Of a DNA stretch of 7,501 bases, positions 5,686 through 7,501 are shown in pieces. How positions within the stretch are numbered: position 1 is the stretch's first letter; each line of letters opens with the position of its first letter. The stretch comes from LGRD01 sp031378125. GTDB taxonomy: Bacteria > Pseudomonadota > Gammaproteobacteria > Burkholderiales > Burkholderiaceae_C. The notes under the pieces were generated by a model. The model searched no databases. It had not been told where the DNA came from and saw only the letters and a program-made list of their open reading frames with translations. Made by a program: the position numbers and the translations under genes. Location: assembly GCA_031378125.1 (NCBI GenBank), contig JANNDW010000276.1:1-7501 (forward strand), given 5' to 3'.

Positions 5686-5715
5686 AACTCGCGCCTTCCC
5701 TGCACAACTGCGCAG
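5662..5715. repeat. 11-base direct repeat at GT51 3' end
   Basis: CAACTGCGCAG occurs at 5662-5672 in the intergenic hairpin and at 5705-5715 inside the last codons of the GT51 gene, 43 bases apart. The core CTGCGCAG is itself palindromic. No function is assigned. Confidence 0.4.
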
Positions 5716-7089
5716 GTGCTTCGGTTCGGCGCGAGCCGCCGCACGCGCGGCCTCAGAGCGCTGCGCGAGGTTCGCAGCGTTTCCCAACCAGGCGGGCCGC
5801 CAGCTTTCAAGCGCCTCAAGCGCAGCCAGCCGGCGTGCCGGCGACATGGGCCGCATGCCTTCGATCACCAGCGCGACGCGATTCACATCCACCGCACCGC
5901 CATGCACCATGCGCGCCAATGCGGCGTTCGGGTTGCGCAGCAGGCTGGCCAGCCAGGCGGCTTCCACCGGCGTGAGCGCCGCGGCACGCTTGCCCAGCAG
6001 GTTCAGCGCGGCGGCGTGGGCGCCACATTGACCATCGGCCCACGGCGCCATCGCAAGATAGAGGTCGAGCACGCGCGCCTTGCCCAGCGTGCGGTCCAGC
6101 TCCACGGCGTACAGCAGTTCGCGCAGCTTGCGCGCGTGGCTGGGCCGGTCGCCGGTGTAGATCAACTTGGCCAGTTGCTGGGACAGCGTGCTGGCGCCTC
6201 GCGGCCGGCCGCCTTCAGCGCGCGCGGCGCTTTGGTTGGCGGACCACGCGGCCATGATTTCGGTCAGGTCGTAGCCGGTGTGTTCGTAGAAACGCTGGTC
6301 TTCCGCCGCGATCACGGCACGTGGCAGCCAGGTGCCGAACGATCCTGCGGGCCCCTTGGCCGCACAGGCCGGCAGCGCGCCGGCCAAGACCTCGGTGCCC
6401 AGACCGGACACGCTGAAGCCGTCGATCCGGGGCTGGATGCTGAACTCGCGCGACGGCAAACGCAGGCTGGCGCTCAGGCCGATGCTGCCTTCGATTTGCG
6501 CACGGCCGAGTTCGGGGATGGCGCCGCCAAACAATGCGAATGCATGGTCCAGCGGCGTGGGCGGCAGCTTGAAGGTCACTTCCGCCTGGCTGGCCTCGAT
6601 GCGCGCGCTCCAGCGCCCGCGCACCGCCTTGGGCGCATTGCCGAGAGCAAACCCACCGTGCAAATTCAACCGCAGGTCGCGCTCCAGCGTGAACTCGGCG
6701 CGCGCCAGCGTGATGCGGTCGCGCCCCAGTTCAGCGCGGTCCAACGAACACGGCGCGCAGACGATCACCCAGCTGCCCGGCTTGGCGCCCGCGGCCCAGC
6801 GCACCGGGCCGAAACGGGTGTTCAGCGTGCGCCCCTCCAGCAGGCCCAGCGTGAACGGGTGGGTGGCCATGCGCAGCAGCGTGGGCATGCTGACCCGCTG
6901 CTGCCAGCGCCCCAGCCGCAGCGTTTCGAACCATTCGCCGGGCGCGGGTCGCAAGTGATGCAGCAGGCTGAAGCTCAACGCAGCAGTGCATGCCAGCACC
7001 ACCGCGCACAGCGCCAACCCCCACCGCGCGATCGTTTTCCAAAGCCGGTCCGTCTGGCGCGGTGCGATCGTCGTCCACGGCAGGTTCAC
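5683..7089 (-). CDS. Monofunctional GT51 peptidoglycan glycosyltransferase, membrane-anchored
   Basis: A 468-residue protein predicted to polymerise lipid II into glycan strands at the outer face of the inner membrane. Residues about 20-46 are a single membrane anchor. Residues about 47-250 form a beta-rich region resembling AsmA-like repeats (for example IEGSIGLSASLRL and FSIQPRIDGFSVSGL), with a CAPC motif at Cys111 and Cys114. The GT51 domain covers about 251-390: EDQRFYEHTGYD with catalytic Glu263, GASTLSQQLAK (298-308), RKLRE with Glu324, LDLYLAMAPWADGQCG (341-356; the usual YLN is YLA), and LLRNPNA. No transpeptidase domain follows; the last 75 residues are helical. It is much longer than MtgA (about 240 residues) and lacks the second domain of PBP1-type enzymes. 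GTG at 7089 is chosen: GAGGG is four bases upstream and the codon overlaps the previous gene's TGA as GTGA, implying coupled translation. An open extension to 7254 runs inside the neighbour. Enzyme family is firm; its special role is not. Confidence 0.88.
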   Translation of the reverse strand: MNLPWTTIAPRQTDRLWKTIARWGLALCAVVLACTAALSFSLLHHLRPAPGEWFETLRLGRWQQRVSMPTLLRMATHPFTLGLLEGRTLNTRFGPVRWAAGAKPGSWVIVCAPCSLDRAELGRDRITLARAEFTLERDLRLNLHGGFALGNAPKAVRGRWSARIEASQAEVTFKLPPTPLDHAFALFGGAIPELGRAQIEGSIGLSASLRLPSREFSIQPRIDGFSVSGLGTEVLAGALPACAAKGPAGSFGTWLPRAVIAAEDQRFYEHTGYDLTEIMAAWSANQSAARAEGGRPRGASTLSQQLAKLIYTGDRPSHARKLRELLYAVELDRTLGKARVLDLYLAMAPWADGQCGAHAAALNLLGKRAAALTPVEAAWLASLLRNPNAALARMVHGGAVDVNRVALVIEGMRPMSPARRLAALEALESWRPAWLGNAANLAQRSEAARAAARAEPKHLRSCAGKARV

Positions 7090-7501
7090 AGCGCCCTCGC
7101 CGTCGTGATGGCCTGCCACGGACCCGTCGACTGGCCGAGCTGCGCGGCCCAGAACCAGCTCGACGCATCGGTGTAGGCCTGGCCCTGCGCGTCGACGATG
7201 CGTTCGCACACGCGCGTCTGGCGGCCATCGCGTTCGGCCACGAAGCAGCGCCACAAACGTTGCCGCGCATCCCGTTCCAATTGCGCCTGATGGATGCGAT
7301 AGCCCAGACCGCGATAACAGTCAGCCGCCGGATGCAGCATGCGGGTGGGTTGGCGCACCTCACGCAGCACCAGCACCTGCTCGCCATCGGTCAGGCGCGC
7401 CATCTGGCCGGGGAAGCGTGCGGCGAAGCGCTGTTCCACGGCACTCAGCGCCAGCGGCCGCAGCGGCCTGCCTTCCCAGCGTGCAGGCCATTCGGTGGCC
7501 G
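7086..7501 (-). CDS. EpsI/DUF3485-like protein, C-terminal part (tentative)
   Basis: The frame is open to the right edge and gives 137 C-terminal residues ending TARAL, stop TGA at 7086-7088. A GTG at 7439 could start a 117-residue protein, but the frame continues in plausible coding sequence to the edge, so it is treated as partial. Visible are GEQVLVLREV (39-48), RMLHPAADCYRGLGYRI (53-69), alternating strands through LWRCFVAERDGRQTRVCERIVD, and a tryptophan-rich SSWFWAAQLGQSTGPWQAI near the end. The HP..CY..LGY motif and the terminal W-rich strand resemble EpsI/DUF3485 proteins that accompany or are fused to exosortases (HxPexC..GxGW). Cysteines 61, 85 and 98 are present. The four-base overlap with the GT51 gene indicates they are co-translated. 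The family call is from memory of motif shape; a generic exported protein of unknown function is the alternative. Confidence 0.5.
   Translation of the reverse strand, partial: ATEWPARWEGRPLRPLALSAVEQRFAARFPGQMARLTDGEQVLVLREVRQPTRMLHPAADCYRGLGYRIHQAQLERDARQRLWRCFVAERDGRQTRVCERIVDAQGQAYTDASSWFWAAQLGQSTGPWQAITTARAL

Noticed and set aside
5659..7176. Plus-strand 505-codon open frame opposite the GT51 gene
   Set aside because: The minus strand carries all GT51 motifs; this frame is His/Arg/Gln-rich noise, despite its length.

Overview
The window looks like chromosomal DNA from a high-GC betaproteobacterium, most likely order Burkholderiales and perhaps family Comamonadaceae. That reading rests on protein character (a DUF3297 tail, a LemA/TPM trio, an RlpA lipoprotein), strong G/C preference at third codon positions, and a REP-like inverted repeat of a style I associate with that family. 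No database search was possible. There are no rRNA, tRNA, CRISPR or insertion-sequence signals, and no gene-free stretch exceeds about 250 bases.

Left part, plus strand (1-2595): the C-terminus of a small DUF3297 protein; a membrane-anchored alpha/beta hydrolase starting at TTG; a 127-residue lysine-rich protein with a strikingly regular lysine spacing; and an RlpA-type lipoprotein that lacks the SPOR domain. A candidate sigma-70 promoter sits just upstream of the lysine-rich gene.

Middle part, minus strand (2651-4771): an apparent three-gene operon reading lemA-like lipoprotein, then a secreted TPM-domain protein with a glycine-rich tail (YgcG type), then a soluble TPM-domain protein. Strong or stop-overlapping ribosome binding sites suggest coupled translation. 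A perfect 12-bp inverted repeat lies directly upstream of the lemA-like ribosome binding site, in a 252-base divergent intergenic region. On its other side a plus-strand gene encodes a 204-residue helical protein of unknown function (5024-5638).

Right part, minus strand (5683 to the edge): a membrane-anchored GT51 peptidoglycan glycosyltransferase with no transpeptidase domain. A beta-rich domain of about 200 residues separates its anchor from the catalytic part. It overlaps by four bases (GTGA) with an upstream partial gene that resembles EpsI/DUF3485 proteins of exosortase systems. This coupled pair is the most interesting object here, because it may link a dedicated glycan polymerase to an exosortase-type locus just outside the window. 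The two convergent genes at about 5640-5685 end inside the two arms of one inverted repeat. Several products (RlpA, GT51 enzyme, LemA, TPM proteins) act at or near the cell envelope, but nothing shows they form a single system.
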